DNA of 54,051 bases from positions 1 through 54,051 of the forward strand of contig NZ_JAPYZZ010000023.1 of NCBI RefSeq assembly GCF_027460065.1, in the 5' to 3' direction. Under the pieces are notes generated by a model. That model was not told where the DNA came from, searched no databases, and worked only from the letters and a program-made list of their open reading frames with translations. The translations under genes were made by a program, and so were the position numbers. Shown piece by piece: positions 24,991-33,438 of this stretch (position 1 is its first letter; each line of letters starts with the position of its first letter). The stretch is from Martinezella rhizogenes (lineage in GTDB: Bacteria > Pseudomonadota > Alphaproteobacteria > Rhizobiales > Rhizobiaceae).

Positions 24991-27900
24991 ATGGACTGCC
25001 GGGGTGTGGAGTATCGATTGACCGAAGGCTGCGGGTTGCTGGAAAAAGCGTGCAGGGCCGTTGCCGCCCTGGACCTGCCCGCGTGCATCAAGGACAGCGA
25101 GCTGCGCTATGTCGTGGTCAATGCCGCCTATGGCCGGGTGATGGGGCGTGCGCCCGCGGCATTCGAAGGCCGCACCGGCATTTCCCTTTCCGGCGATATT
25201 CGCGACGCCGAGCGCGAGGACAGGGAGCGCCGCTCGCTGGTCTTCGCCACCGATGAGATGATTGCCTGCCATGTCGTGGGTTCCCCGGTGCCTCACTCGC
25301 TTCGCTGCGAGCGTTTTACCGGCGATGACGGCAATATTTTCCTGTTCGAGGTGTTCGAAGAGATGCCGTCCGCCGTGGTGGCGGAATTTCCGGATGCCAG
25401 GGGCACTTCGGATCTGCTGTTCGGCAGCGGCGTGATCGATCTCGTCGACGCCGGTATCGTCATTTATGACCGCGAAAACCGGCTGGTCTATTGCAACGCC
25501 CGCTTTCGCGAGTTCTATCGCGCCCTCGGCATTGAACTGACGCCCGGTGTCCGGCTTGAGACGCTGATGGAAGCCCTCTATTTTTCGAGTGGCTATCGCG
25601 ACACGAAGGACGATGATCCGGCCTTCGAAGGGTGGATGCAGGCGCAGCTGCAGGATTTTTCCCTGCCCTATTTCGAAAAGGTGGACCAATTCGCCGATGG
25701 CCGCTGGGTGCGTGTCGTCAACAAGCGGCTGGAAAACGGCATGCTGGTCGGGCTGCGTGTCGATGTCACCGAGTTCAAGGCACATGAGACGCTTCTGAGC
25801 ACCCAGATCCGCGAGACCTGGCTGCTGCGCGCCGCACTCGAGCAATTGCCCGTCGGTGTGTTCCTGAGGGATCAGCACAGGCGGCTGACCTTTGCCAATA
25901 CGGCTTATGAAAAATTCCTGGATGGCAACCTTGCGGATTATATCGGCAAGAACGAATGCGAGATGTTTCCGGAGGAAGGGCCGCAGTTCCAGCGGGAAAA
26001 CGAGCATATTCTGCAAACCGGGGCTGCTCTTGAAAAAACGGCAAGCGTTCTGCTTTCGGATGGCAGCACCATTCCCGTCATCACCCGGCTCGGCCGGGTC
26101 GCAACGCCTGACGATGAATATTATCTGGTGGGTTCGGTCACCGATGTCAGCCTGTTGCAGGACCGGGAAAAGGCGCTGATCGCCGCGCAGGCCGAGGCCG
26201 AGGCCCTGCACCGGCAGCTCCAGGCGGTTCTTCGCGCCCTACCGGTGGGTGTGCTTCTGCTGAACGCCGATCTCGTCATAGAATACGTCAATCCGTACTT
26301 CTACCAGGTCTGGGGGGAGATCGGCGGTGAGAAGTCGCTTGTGGGAAAGAGCTATCGCGAATTCATGGAGATGAATTTCGATAGCGGCCTTTACGACTAT
26401 GGCGACCGGTCCTTCGACGAGGTTTATGGCGAGCGGGTGCAGCGGCTGGCCGAAGATACAGTCTTCGCTCCCCGCGAGGTGCGCAGCAAAAGCGGCAGGG
26501 TGACCGTCATTTCCAAAACCCGCCTCGAAGGCGGGAAAATCCTCAGCACCTATGCCGATGTCACCGATGTGCGCATGCGCGACGACGAGATCAGCAGGGC
26601 GAAGGCGGAACTGGAACGCGTCGGCGAATATATGCAGGGCGCCACACGCGCCATGGCGCAGGGGCTGGTGCTGGTCGAGCAGGGCACGATCATCATGTCC
26701 AACGAGGCGATGGCACGGATGTTCGAGGTGCCGCCGCATCTCTTGGAAAAGGGCCGCAACTGGGCAGGCTTCTTTGCCCATTGCGCCGGGCGCGGCGATT
26801 TCGGCACGGCCGCGGAGGCTGGCGAGACGCTGCGGGTCTGGAGAGAAAATATCGCGGCCAACAGGCCGTTTTCCTGGCTTGTCCATGTTGCCGGCAAAAC
26901 CTGGCTCAATCTGGAGGCCACCAACAGTTCCGGCAATTACTGGCTGATCATCGTCACTGACGTGACCGAAATGAAGATGCGCGAGGAGGAGTTGCAGCGG
27001 CTGCTTTCCCGTGCGGAAGCGGCGGACCGGGCCAAATCGGAATTCCTGGCCAATATGAGCCATGAAATCCGCACGCCGATGAACGGTGTGCTCGGCATGG
27101 CGGAGCTTCTGGCCAAGTCCAAGCTCGACACGCGCCAGAAGACCTTTACCGACATCATCGTCAAGTCAGGCAATGCGCTGTTGACGATCATCAACGATAT
27201 TCTCGATTTCTCCAAGATCGAGGCCGGGCAGATGAAGCTGCGCAGCGTGCCTTTCGATCCCGCGGAAGCGGTGGAAGATGTGGTCTCGCTCCTGTCCTCG
27301 GCGGCGCTGGAAAAGGACATCGAGCTGATCGTCCGCATCGATTCCTCGGTGTCCGGCAAAGTTATCGGCGATGCCGGCCGGTTCCGTCAGATCGTCACCA
27401 ATATCGTCGGAAATGCCGTCAAGTTCACCGAAACCGGGCATGTGCTGGTCGAGCTTTCGGCGCAGTCGGCGGAGGCGTCGGAAAGCATTTTTTCGCTGCG
27501 CGTCGAAGACAGCGGCATCGGCATTCCGGCCGACAAGCTGGAAACGATCTTCGACAAGTTCAGCCAGGTCGACGGTTCGGCGACGCGACGGCACGAGGGA
27601 ACGGGGCTGGGCCTTGCGATCACGGTCGGCCTCGTCGGCCTGTTCGACGGCAAGATCAATGTCGAAAGCGAAGTTGGCAGGGGCTCGGCCTTCGAGGTCG
27701 ATATCCCGTTTCAGGTGATGGAGCGACGGCGGGACGTGCCGCTGCTTTCCGTGGCGATCGACGATATCCGGGTGCTGGTCATCGACGATAACGACGTCAA
27801 CCGCCGTATCCTGACCGAGCAGCTTCGAAGCTGGGGCGTAGATGGCCACGCGGTTGAGGATGGGCTCTCCGGCATCGCCGTGTTGCAGGAAGCGGCATCG

Positions 27901-28686
27901 CTCGGCTTTGCCATCGACGCCATCATCCTCGATTATCATATGCCCGTCATGAACGGGCTCGACGTGGTGGAGCGTATCCGCGCGGATAAGCGGTTTGACG
28001 ATATCGCCATTGTTTTCCTGACTTCGATGGATGTCGTGGGCGACGAGACGCTGTTTACCGATCTCAGCGTGCAGGCGCATCTGATGAAACCGGCGCGGGC
28101 GCGGCTGCTGCGCTCCACTCTGTTTGACGTGGTGCGCGATGTGCGGCTGAAGCGAAGCCGCCAGCATTCGCTTACGCAGGGGACGGGTGGTGAACAGGTC
28201 CGGTCGGAAAGCCGTCCCACCGAAAGGAAACAACGGGCCGAAGCTCCGGCCACGGTTCCCGAACGCAGCCGGCCGTGCCTTCTCGACGTGCTGGTGGCCG
28301 AGGATAACGACGTCAACCAGATTGTCTTCAGCCAGATATTGCAACAGGCAGGCCTGCGCTTCCTGATCGTCGGCAATGGCAAGCGGGCCGTTCAGGCATG
28401 GGAAGAATATAATCCCGCCCTTATCCTGATGGATGTTTCCATGCCTGTCATGAACGGGCACCAGGCGACACAGGCCATCCGCGCTGCTGAAAAATCTGCA
28501 GCCGACGGCCGGCATGTGCCTATCATCGGCGTCACCGCCCATACGCAGGAGGCGGACCGGGAACGTTGCCTGGAGGCGGGCATGGATGATTATCTGTCGA
28601 AGCCGATCAGCCCCGAAAGCCTCGAAGACCAGATCGCGCAATGGCTGGGCGAGAACGTGCTGCGGCGGGATGCTCCGGGCGTGTGA
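24991..28686 (+). CDS. Soluble multi-PAS hybrid histidine kinase with two receiver domains
   Basis: The 1231-residue protein has no membrane segment. About five PAS-like modules fill residues 12-665, spaced about 125 residues apart; typical openings are LPVGVFLRDQHRRLTFANTA and LPVGVLLLNADLVIEYVNP. The kinase core follows: the H-box FLANMSHEIRTPMNG with His691, N-box NIVGNAVKFT, then DSGIGIP and GTGLGLAI. Two receiver domains end the protein, with probable phospho-acceptors Asp981 (ILDYHMPVMNG) and Asp1148 (LMDVSMPVMNG). No Hpt domain is present, so phosphate must pass to another protein. No response regulator gene adjoins it. The ATG is close to GACAGGG. It would sense internal signals, perhaps redox or a flavin/haem ligand in a PAS pocket. 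Confidence 0.95.
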   Translation: MDCRGVEYRLTEGCGLLEKACRAVAALDLPACIKDSELRYVVVNAAYGRVMGRAPAAFEGRTGISLSGDIRDAEREDRERRSLVFATDEMIACHVVGSPVPHSLRCERFTGDDGNIFLFEVFEEMPSAVVAEFPDARGTSDLLFGSGVIDLVDAGIVIYDRENRLVYCNARFREFYRALGIELTPGVRLETLMEALYFSSGYRDTKDDDPAFEGWMQAQLQDFSLPYFEKVDQFADGRWVRVVNKRLENGMLVGLRVDVTEFKAHETLLSTQIRETWLLRAALEQLPVGVFLRDQHRRLTFANTAYEKFLDGNLADYIGKNECEMFPEEGPQFQRENEHILQTGAALEKTASVLLSDGSTIPVITRLGRVATPDDEYYLVGSVTDVSLLQDREKALIAAQAEAEALHRQLQAVLRALPVGVLLLNADLVIEYVNPYFYQVWGEIGGEKSLVGKSYREFMEMNFDSGLYDYGDRSFDEVYGERVQRLAEDTVFAPREVRSKSGRVTVISKTRLEGGKILSTYADVTDVRMRDDEISRAKAELERVGEYMQGATRAMAQGLVLVEQGTIIMSNEAMARMFEVPPHLLEKGRNWAGFFAHCAGRGDFGTAAEAGETLRVWRENIAANRPFSWLVHVAGKTWLNLEATNSSGNYWLIIVTDVTEMKMREEELQRLLSRAEAADRAKSEFLANMSHEIRTPMNGVLGMAELLAKSKLDTRQKTFTDIIVKSGNALLTIINDILDFSKIEAGQMKLRSVPFDPAEAVEDVVSLLSSAALEKDIELIVRIDSSVSGKVIGDAGRFRQIVTNIVGNAVKFTETGHVLVELSAQSAEASESIFSLRVEDSGIGIPADKLETIFDKFSQVDGSATRRHEGTGLGLAITVGLVGLFDGKINVESEVGRGSAFEVDIPFQVMERRRDVPLLSVAIDDIRVLVIDDNDVNRRILTEQLRSWGVDGHAVEDGLSGIAVLQEAASLGFAIDAIILDYHMPVMNGLDVVERIRADKRFDDIAIVFLTSMDVVGDETLFTDLSVQAHLMKPARARLLRSTLFDVVRDVRLKRSRQHSLTQGTGGEQVRSESRPTERKQRAEAPATVPERSRPCLLDVLVAEDNDVNQIVFSQILQQAGLRFLIVGNGKRAVQAWEEYNPALILMDVSMPVMNGHQATQAIRAAEKSAADGRHVPIIGVTAHTQEADRERCLEAGMDDYLSKPISPESLEDQIAQWLGENVLRRDAPGV

Positions 28687-28713
28687 ATATCCGGCACCCT
28701 TTTCTGAATTGCA

Positions 28714-29457
28714 TCAGGCCGAAGGTTTGGTGCCGCAGAGCATTTCCCGCTTTCCGGCAAATCCTTTTCTGCGCTCCAGGTCAAAACCGGCGGCGATGAG
28801 ATTACGGCGGACGAAGCCGGCGGCGGCGTAAGTGGCGAATGTGCCCCCCGCTGCCGTTTTTGCGAACAGCGCCTGCATGATCTCCAGCGACCACATGTCC
28901 GGATTGCGCGCCGGCGCGAAGCCATCGAGAAACCAGGCATCGAAACTCAGATCGCTGCTGGAAATGCCGGCAAGCGCCTCGCCGCAGACCACGGTCAGGC
29001 GCGTTGCATCGTCCAGTTCGATCTCGACCCGGCCTTGCGGCTCGGCGGGCCAGCGGGCGACAAGCGCCTTGCGCTCGGCATCCACTTCCGGCCAGCGGGA
29101 AAGCGCCCGGTCGATCTCGTCCGCCTTCATCGGGTAGAGTTCGAAGGAAATGAAATGCAGCGTGGAGTGGCCGTTGCGGACCTCTTTCCATTGCCGCCAG
29201 GTCTCGCAGAGATTGAGGCCGGTGCCGAAGCCCAGTTCGCCGATGCGGAAAACGCCGTCCCGTTCGAGCCAGCGTTGCGGCAACCCGTTTCCGGACAGGA
29301 AGACATGGCCGCATTCCAGCCTGCCATCCGTCTGGCAATAAAAATGATCGTCAAAGGCCAGCGAATAGGGCATATCCCCGTCACGCCAGTCGAGCGCGGT
29401 CTGGTTTTCCCCGGTTGCCGAACCAGTCTCTCTGATAGTGTCGTTGGAATTTTTCAT
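28714..29457 (-). CDS. mnmD: MnmD, tRNA 5-(methyl)aminomethyl-2-thiouridine methyltransferase
   Basis: This 247-residue SAM-dependent methyltransferase has the MnmC N-terminal/MnmD hallmarks: FLSGNGLPQRW near residues 52-62, RIGELGFGTGLNLCETW (motif I), then FDAWFLDGFAPARNPDMWS, the catalytic region with Asp and Phe that contacts the U34 base. It transfers the methyl group to nm5-modified uridine at wobble position 34 of some tRNAs in the cytosol. It has no fused FAD domain, unlike E. coli MnmC. Its start codon overlaps that of a divergent FAD oxidoreductase gene (CATG shared), which could supply the missing step. Length and motifs are family-typical. Confidence 0.93.
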   Translation of the reverse strand: MKNSNDTIRETGSATGENQTALDWRDGDMPYSLAFDDHFYCQTDGRLECGHVFLSGNGLPQRWLERDGVFRIGELGFGTGLNLCETWRQWKEVRNGHSTLHFISFELYPMKADEIDRALSRWPEVDAERKALVARWPAEPQGRVEIELDDATRLTVVCGEALAGISSSDLSFDAWFLDGFAPARNPDMWSLEIMQALFAKTAAGGTFATYAAAGFVRRNLIAAGFDLERRKGFAGKREMLCGTKPSA

Positions 29458-30670
29458 GGCTAAAGCCGATAATCCCGCTTTCGAACAGGGTCAATCACCA
29501 AGAATGCGTTTGCCGGCTTCCGTGCCGCTGCTCATCGTCGGCGGCGGCATCATGGGTCTGTGGGCGGCTGTGAAGGCAGAACGGCTCGGCATCGATACCC
29601 TTCTGGTGGAGGCCGGCCGTCTTGGCGGCGGCGCGAGCGGCGGGCTTCTTGGCGCCTTGATGCCGCATATGCCGGACCGGTGGTCGGACAAGAAACAGTT
29701 TCAGTTCGATGCTCTGGTCGCGCTGGAGGCGGAGATTGCGAGGCTGGAGGCGGAAACGGGGCTTTCCGGCGGCTATCTCCGCTGCGGCCGGATTATTCCA
29801 CTGCCCAAGCCGCATCTGCGCGGCATTGCCGAGCGACATGAGCGGGATGCGGCGGAAAACTGGCGATCGGGCGAGTGCCGGTTCCATTGGCATGTGGGAG
29901 AGAGGCCATCGGTGGCGGGTTGGGTGGATGATGCGGCGGGCGAGGCTGGTTTCGTCTTCGACACGCTGGCGGCAAGGGTCTCGCCGCGCGCCTTGATCGC
30001 GCTGCTCTCGGCTTTTCTCCGCAAGGCGCGGCATGTGCAGTTGGCGGAAGGCTGCCGGGTCGTTTCCCTTGATGCTGATGCCGGCCGGGCGGTATTGTCT
30101 TCGGGAGAGGAGATAGGTTTCGGCCATGTCGTGGTCGCCAATGGTCATGAGTCCTTTCCCCTGATCCGCGACGCTCTTGGGCTGGAAGCGGGAGTTGCGC
30201 TGGGGCAGGCGGTAAAGGGGCAGGCGGCGCTTCTTGACGCTGCTGCTGATCCGGCCATGCCGGTTGTGTTCCTCAACGGTCTTTATATCGTGCCGCATGA
30301 GGATGGCACCGTCGCGATCGGCAGTACCAGCGAAGATTGTTTTTCCGAGCCCTTCAGTACCGATGAGAAGCTCGAAAAACTGCTTGTAGACGCCTGCGCC
30401 GTTGTGCCTTCGCTTGCCGGCGCACCGGTGCTCGAACGCTGGGCCGGGCTGCGACCGAAGGCGGTGGGGAGGGACCCGATGGTGGGGGCACTGGCTGGCC
30501 ATCCGAAACTCGTTGCGCTCTCCGGCGGTTTCAAGGTCAGCTTCGGTCTTGCACATTTCCTGGCCGAGGCGGCGTTGCAAACCGTGTGCGGTCACACGGC
30601 TGTCATCCCTTCGAGCTTTCGCCTTCAAGAACACGTGAGTATTGCCGTCCCGGACTTTAGAAAGTTCTGA
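29456..30670 (+). CDS. FAD-dependent oxidoreductase (DAO family), possible MnmC oxidase partner
   Basis: This 404-residue protein starts with a dinucleotide-binding motif VPLLIVGGGIMGLWAAVKAE (GxGxxG type), then an acidic strand end (LLVEAGRLGGGASGG). It ends with a DAO-type GLRP region (WAGLRPKAVGRDPMVG) and LVALSGGFKVSFGLAH. This matches D-amino acid/glycine oxidase-like enzymes, the same superfamily as the C-terminal part of MnmC, which turns cmnm5U into nm5U. The ATG at 29456 sits inside the CATG shared with mnmD, in opposite orientation. An in-frame start at 29438 also exists. Sarcosine or glycine oxidase activity is an alternative. Sequence alone cannot decide. Confidence 0.87.
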   Translation: MAKADNPAFEQGQSPRMRLPASVPLLIVGGGIMGLWAAVKAERLGIDTLLVEAGRLGGGASGGLLGALMPHMPDRWSDKKQFQFDALVALEAEIARLEAETGLSGGYLRCGRIIPLPKPHLRGIAERHERDAAENWRSGECRFHWHVGERPSVAGWVDDAAGEAGFVFDTLAARVSPRALIALLSAFLRKARHVQLAEGCRVVSLDADAGRAVLSSGEEIGFGHVVVANGHESFPLIRDALGLEAGVALGQAVKGQAALLDAAADPAMPVVFLNGLYIVPHEDGTVAIGSTSEDCFSEPFSTDEKLEKLLVDACAVVPSLAGAPVLERWAGLRPKAVGRDPMVGALAGHPKLVALSGGFKVSFGLAHFLAEAALQTVCGHTAVIPSSFRLQEHVSIAVPDFRKF

Positions 30671-30766
30671 TTGGACCGCTTACGTCGTTAATCTGTCACG
30701 CAAATCACTTATCTGCTGGCCTGCAAAGAGGCCGGTTTGTCCGCATTTGCGGCGAGGTGACAGCGC

Positions 30767-31474
30767 ATGCGATACGCCATTCATTTCACGCCTTCCCCCA
30801 ATGACCCCCTGACGCAGGCTGCCGCCGCGTGGCTGGGGCGCGATGCCTATTCAGGTCATGCGGTGGAACCGCCGGGCATGATCGATCTCGGTATGCAGGA
30901 GATTTCCTACCATACGGCCCTGCCGCGCCGTTACGGTTTCCATGGCACGATAAAGGCGCCTTTCCGCCTTGCCGAAGGCCAGTCCGAGGCGGCGTTGCTG
31001 CGCGACCTGATGTATTTTTCCGGCAGGCAGGATCCCTTCACGCTGCCGCAACTGGTGGTGGCAAGGCAGGAGAATGTCTTCAGCCTCGTTCCCGAGCGTC
31101 CCTGTGAAGTGCTGCATTTTTTTGCGGCCCGCGTGGTGCAGGAATTCGACCACTACCGCGCACCGCTCTCCGAGGCGGAAATCGAGCGGGCGGATCCGGA
31201 CCGGCTATCGGCCTCGCAGCTCACCAATCTGCATCGCTGGGGCAGCCCGCATGTGATGGATGAGTTCCGTTTCCAGATGTCGCTGACGGGCGGTGTGGAA
31301 CCTTCCAGCAGCCAGAGGATCGAGCGGGCCGTGCGCAAGGTGTTCGAACCGCTATTGACCCGGTCGCTGCAATTTTCCAGCCTGGCTTTGTTCATCGAGG
31401 ATGAGCCGGGTGCGCCTTTCCGCGTGCATTCACTGCATCCCATGGGCCGGGTTTCCGCCCGCAAGATTGCCTGA
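30767..31474 (+). CDS. DUF1045/2H-phosphodiesterase-like protein
   Basis: A 235-residue protein opening MRYAIHFTPSPNDPL and containing YGFHGTIKAPF near residues 54-64, the first His-x-Thr/Ser element of 2H phosphoesterase-like proteins. The matching second element reads FRFQMSLTG near 165-173, where Gln occupies the expected His. DUF1045 proteins are best known from phosphonate gene clusters, but here the neighbour downstream is puuE, with a 196-base gap. A GAGGTGAC site precedes the ATG. It may still bind a cyclic phosphate or ligate RNA-like substrates; with one motif His absent, catalysis by the classic mechanism is doubtful. Confidence 0.82.
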   Translation: MRYAIHFTPSPNDPLTQAAAAWLGRDAYSGHAVEPPGMIDLGMQEISYHTALPRRYGFHGTIKAPFRLAEGQSEAALLRDLMYFSGRQDPFTLPQLVVARQENVFSLVPERPCEVLHFFAARVVQEFDHYRAPLSEAEIERADPDRLSASQLTNLHRWGSPHVMDEFRFQMSLTGGVEPSSSQRIERAVRKVFEPLLTRSLQFSSLALFIEDEPGAPFRVHSLHPMGRVSARKIA

Positions 31475-31510
31475 AGCACGCTTGCTCATAATCGTATACA
31501 AAAAAGCATA

Positions 31511-31540
31511 GGAATGTCGGCAAGATTGTCTCGACATTCC
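31511..31540. promoter_or_regulatory. Dyad upstream of puuE, candidate operator or hairpin
   Basis: GGAATGTCG and CGACATTCC form a perfect 9-bp inverted repeat with a 12-base spacer. It lies 130 bases upstream of puuE and 37 after the DUF1045 gene. It is long enough for a hairpin, but no U tract follows, so an operator for the purine block is the better guess. Confidence 0.45.
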
Positions 31541-31670
31541 GCATGCGAATGCTACCGTTCGACATCGCATATCCGAAGCGCGCCTGCCTGTCCGGCCCGG
31601 CAAGGTTCGGAGGTTTATCTTATCTCCCGCAACCGGCTTGCGCCCCGGGAGAGATGTTCTGGGTGGCTGA

Positions 31671-32594
31671 ATGATTTCCGAAAATTACTCCCGCAATCTG
31701 GTGGGCTATGGCCGCAACGCTCCTGATCCGAAATGGCCGGGCGGGGCGCGCATCGCCGTGCAATTTGTCATCAATTACGAGGAGGGCGGCGAAAGCTGCA
31801 TTCTCGACAATGACAAGGCATCGGAATCGCTGTTGTCGGAGATTGTCGGTGCCCAGCCCTGGCTCGGCCAGCGCAACCTGAACATGGAATCGATCTACGA
31901 ATACGGCTCTCGCGCCGGCTTCTGGCGGCTGTGGCGCATGTTCACCGGGCTTGGCGTCACCACCACCGTTTATGGTGTGACAGCCGCCATGGCCCGCAAT
32001 CCCGAGGCTGTCGCCGCCATGAAGGAAGCGGGCTGGGAAATCGCCAGCCACGGTTATCGCTGGCTGGAATACAAGGACTTCTCCGAAGAGGAAGAGCGCA
32101 AGCACATCATCGAAGCGGTGCGCCTGCATACCGAACTGACGGGTGAGCGTCCCTACGGCATGTATCAGGGCAAGCCATCCGACAATACGCTGCGCCTCGT
32201 CATGGAGGAGGGCGGCTTCCTTTATTCATCCGATTCCTATGCCGACGATCTGCCCTATTGGGTGAAGGGGACGAGCGATGAGCCGTTCCTGATCATTCCC
32301 TATACGCTCGATACCAACGACATGCGTTTTGCCACGCCGCAGGGTTTCAATTCCGGCGATCAGTTCTTCACCTATCTGAAGGATGCATTCGACGTGCTTT
32401 ATCAGGAAGGTGTCGAAGGCGCGCCGAAGATGATGAGCGTCGGCCTGCATTGCCGTCTTGTCGGTCGGCCGGGCCGGGCCGCGGCGCTGCGCCGTTTCAT
32501 CGAATATGTGCTTGGTCACGAGAAGGTGTGGATTCCGCAGCGCCTCGAAATCGCCCGCCACTGGCATGAACACCACAAGCCGGAGACGCTTTGA
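31671..32594 (+). CDS. puuE: PuuE, allantoinase of the polysaccharide-deacetylase family
   Basis: This 307-residue protein is recognisable by RNLVGYGRNAPDPKWPGGARIAVQ at the start, FVINYEEGGE, then WEIASHGYRWLEY and GERPYGMYQGKPSDNTLRL. It belongs to the CE4-like fold but lacks the His-rich metal site of deacetylases, as known for PuuE, a metal-independent allantoinase. It hydrolyses allantoin to allantoate in the cytosol. Its stop overlaps the uraD ATG by one base (TGATG), so production of the allantoin-forming and allantoin-using enzymes is coupled. ATG 31671 follows GGGTGGCTGA. Confidence 0.95.
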   Translation: MISENYSRNLVGYGRNAPDPKWPGGARIAVQFVINYEEGGESCILDNDKASESLLSEIVGAQPWLGQRNLNMESIYEYGSRAGFWRLWRMFTGLGVTTTVYGVTAAMARNPEAVAAMKEAGWEIASHGYRWLEYKDFSEEEERKHIIEAVRLHTELTGERPYGMYQGKPSDNTLRLVMEEGGFLYSSDSYADDLPYWVKGTSDEPFLIIPYTLDTNDMRFATPQGFNSGDQFFTYLKDAFDVLYQEGVEGAPKMMSVGLHCRLVGRPGRAAALRRFIEYVLGHEKVWIPQRLEIARHWHEHHKPETL

Positions 32595-33091
32595 TGGTGA
32601 CGCGCGAGGAATTTGTCGCCCGTTTCGGCGGCGTGTTCGAACATTCGCCCTTCATCGCCGAAAGGGCCTACGATGCTGGCGGCGCAGGCCTGGAACTGAC
32701 GGCGAAGGCGGTTCACGGGGCCCTTTGCGCACAGTTCCGGGTGGCTTCCGAGGCGGAAAGGCTTGGCGTTTTGCGGGCGCATCCCGATCTCGCCGGCAAG
32801 CTGGCGATTGCGGGCGAACTGACCGCCGACAGCCGCAACGAACAGGCCGGTGCCGGGCTCGATCGGCTTTCGCCGGAGGAGCACGCACGGTTCACCCAGC
32901 TGAACAGCGCCTATACCGAAAAATTCGGCTTTCCCTTCATCATCGCCGTGAAGGGGCTCAACAGGCAAGATATTCTCTCCGCCTTCGAGACCCGCATCGA
33001 CAACGACGCGGCGCAGGAATTCGCAACCGCAACAGCGCAGGTGGAAAAGATCGCCTGGCTGCGTCTTGCCTCGATGCTGCCGGAAGGCTGA
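32594..33091 (+). CDS. uraD: UraD, OHCU decarboxylase
   Basis: The 165-residue protein has the OHCU decarboxylase signature with catalytic His63 in LRAHPDLAG; RNEQAGAGLDRLSPEEHARF and LNSAYTEKFGFPFIIAVKG follow. It converts 2-oxo-4-hydroxy-4-carboxy-5-ureidoimidazoline to S-allantoin, the step after UraH. The ATG overlaps the puuE stop; an in-frame TTG one codon earlier is unnecessary. The gene ends 53 bases before a nucleotidyltransferase-like antitoxin gene, which interrupts the run of purine genes. Confidence 0.94.
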   Translation: MVTREEFVARFGGVFEHSPFIAERAYDAGGAGLELTAKAVHGALCAQFRVASEAERLGVLRAHPDLAGKLAIAGELTADSRNEQAGAGLDRLSPEEHARFTQLNSAYTEKFGFPFIIAVKGLNRQDILSAFETRIDNDAAQEFATATAQVEKIAWLRLASMLPEG

Positions 33092-33144
33092 ATTGGCGAG
33101 TACGGGCGGTTCTGCTAGGATCGCGCTGTCTGGAGATTGAGATC

Positions 33145-33438
33145 ATGAGACCGTCCGAGGTGCTGGAAAAGAACAGGGAGGCGATCCGCGAAGCGACGAA
33201 GCGCTTCAACGCGGCAAACCCGCGTGTGTTCGGCTCCGTGGCCCGTGGCGAAGACAGGCCGGACAGCGATCTCGATATTCTGGTGGATGCCCTGCCGGGC
33301 ACGACACTGCTTAGTCTTGGCGGTTTGCAGGATGAGTTGGAGCAGATGATGCTCGGTACTAAAATCCATCTTCTGACGCCCGGGGATTTCCCCGAACGTT
33401 TGAGAGGCAGGGTGCTCTCCGAGGCAAAACCCATATGA
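33145..33438 (+). CDS. mntA: MntA-like nucleotidyltransferase antitoxin
   Basis: This 97-residue minimal nucleotidyltransferase contains the motif GSVARGEDRPDSDLD near residues 29-43 (G-S then D-x-D), as in MNT-domain proteins. In the HepT/MntA (type VII) toxin-antitoxin systems, MntA AMPylates a Tyr near the active site of the HEPN toxin and blocks it. Its stop overlaps the next gene's start (ATGA), the usual arrangement. The ATG follows a TGGAG site. The reading frame is also open upstream through uraD, but that is an accidental alternative frame. It lies between uraD and allA, inside the purine operon. Confidence 0.88.
   Translation: MRPSEVLEKNREAIREATKRFNAANPRVFGSVARGEDRPDSDLDILVDALPGTTLLSLGGLQDELEQMMLGTKIHLLTPGDFPERLRGRVLSEAKPI

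Noticed and set aside
27166..28641. 491-codon minus-strand frame inside the hybrid kinase gene
   Set aside because: It is rich in His, Arg and Asp from the reverse of GC-biased third positions and has no domain. The kinase in the opposite frame has all its motifs.
32458..33144. In-frame upstream extension of the MntA-like gene through uraD
   Set aside because: The extension reads an alternative frame of puuE and uraD with unnatural composition, whereas the ATG at 33145 has a ribosome site and gives the normal MNT length.
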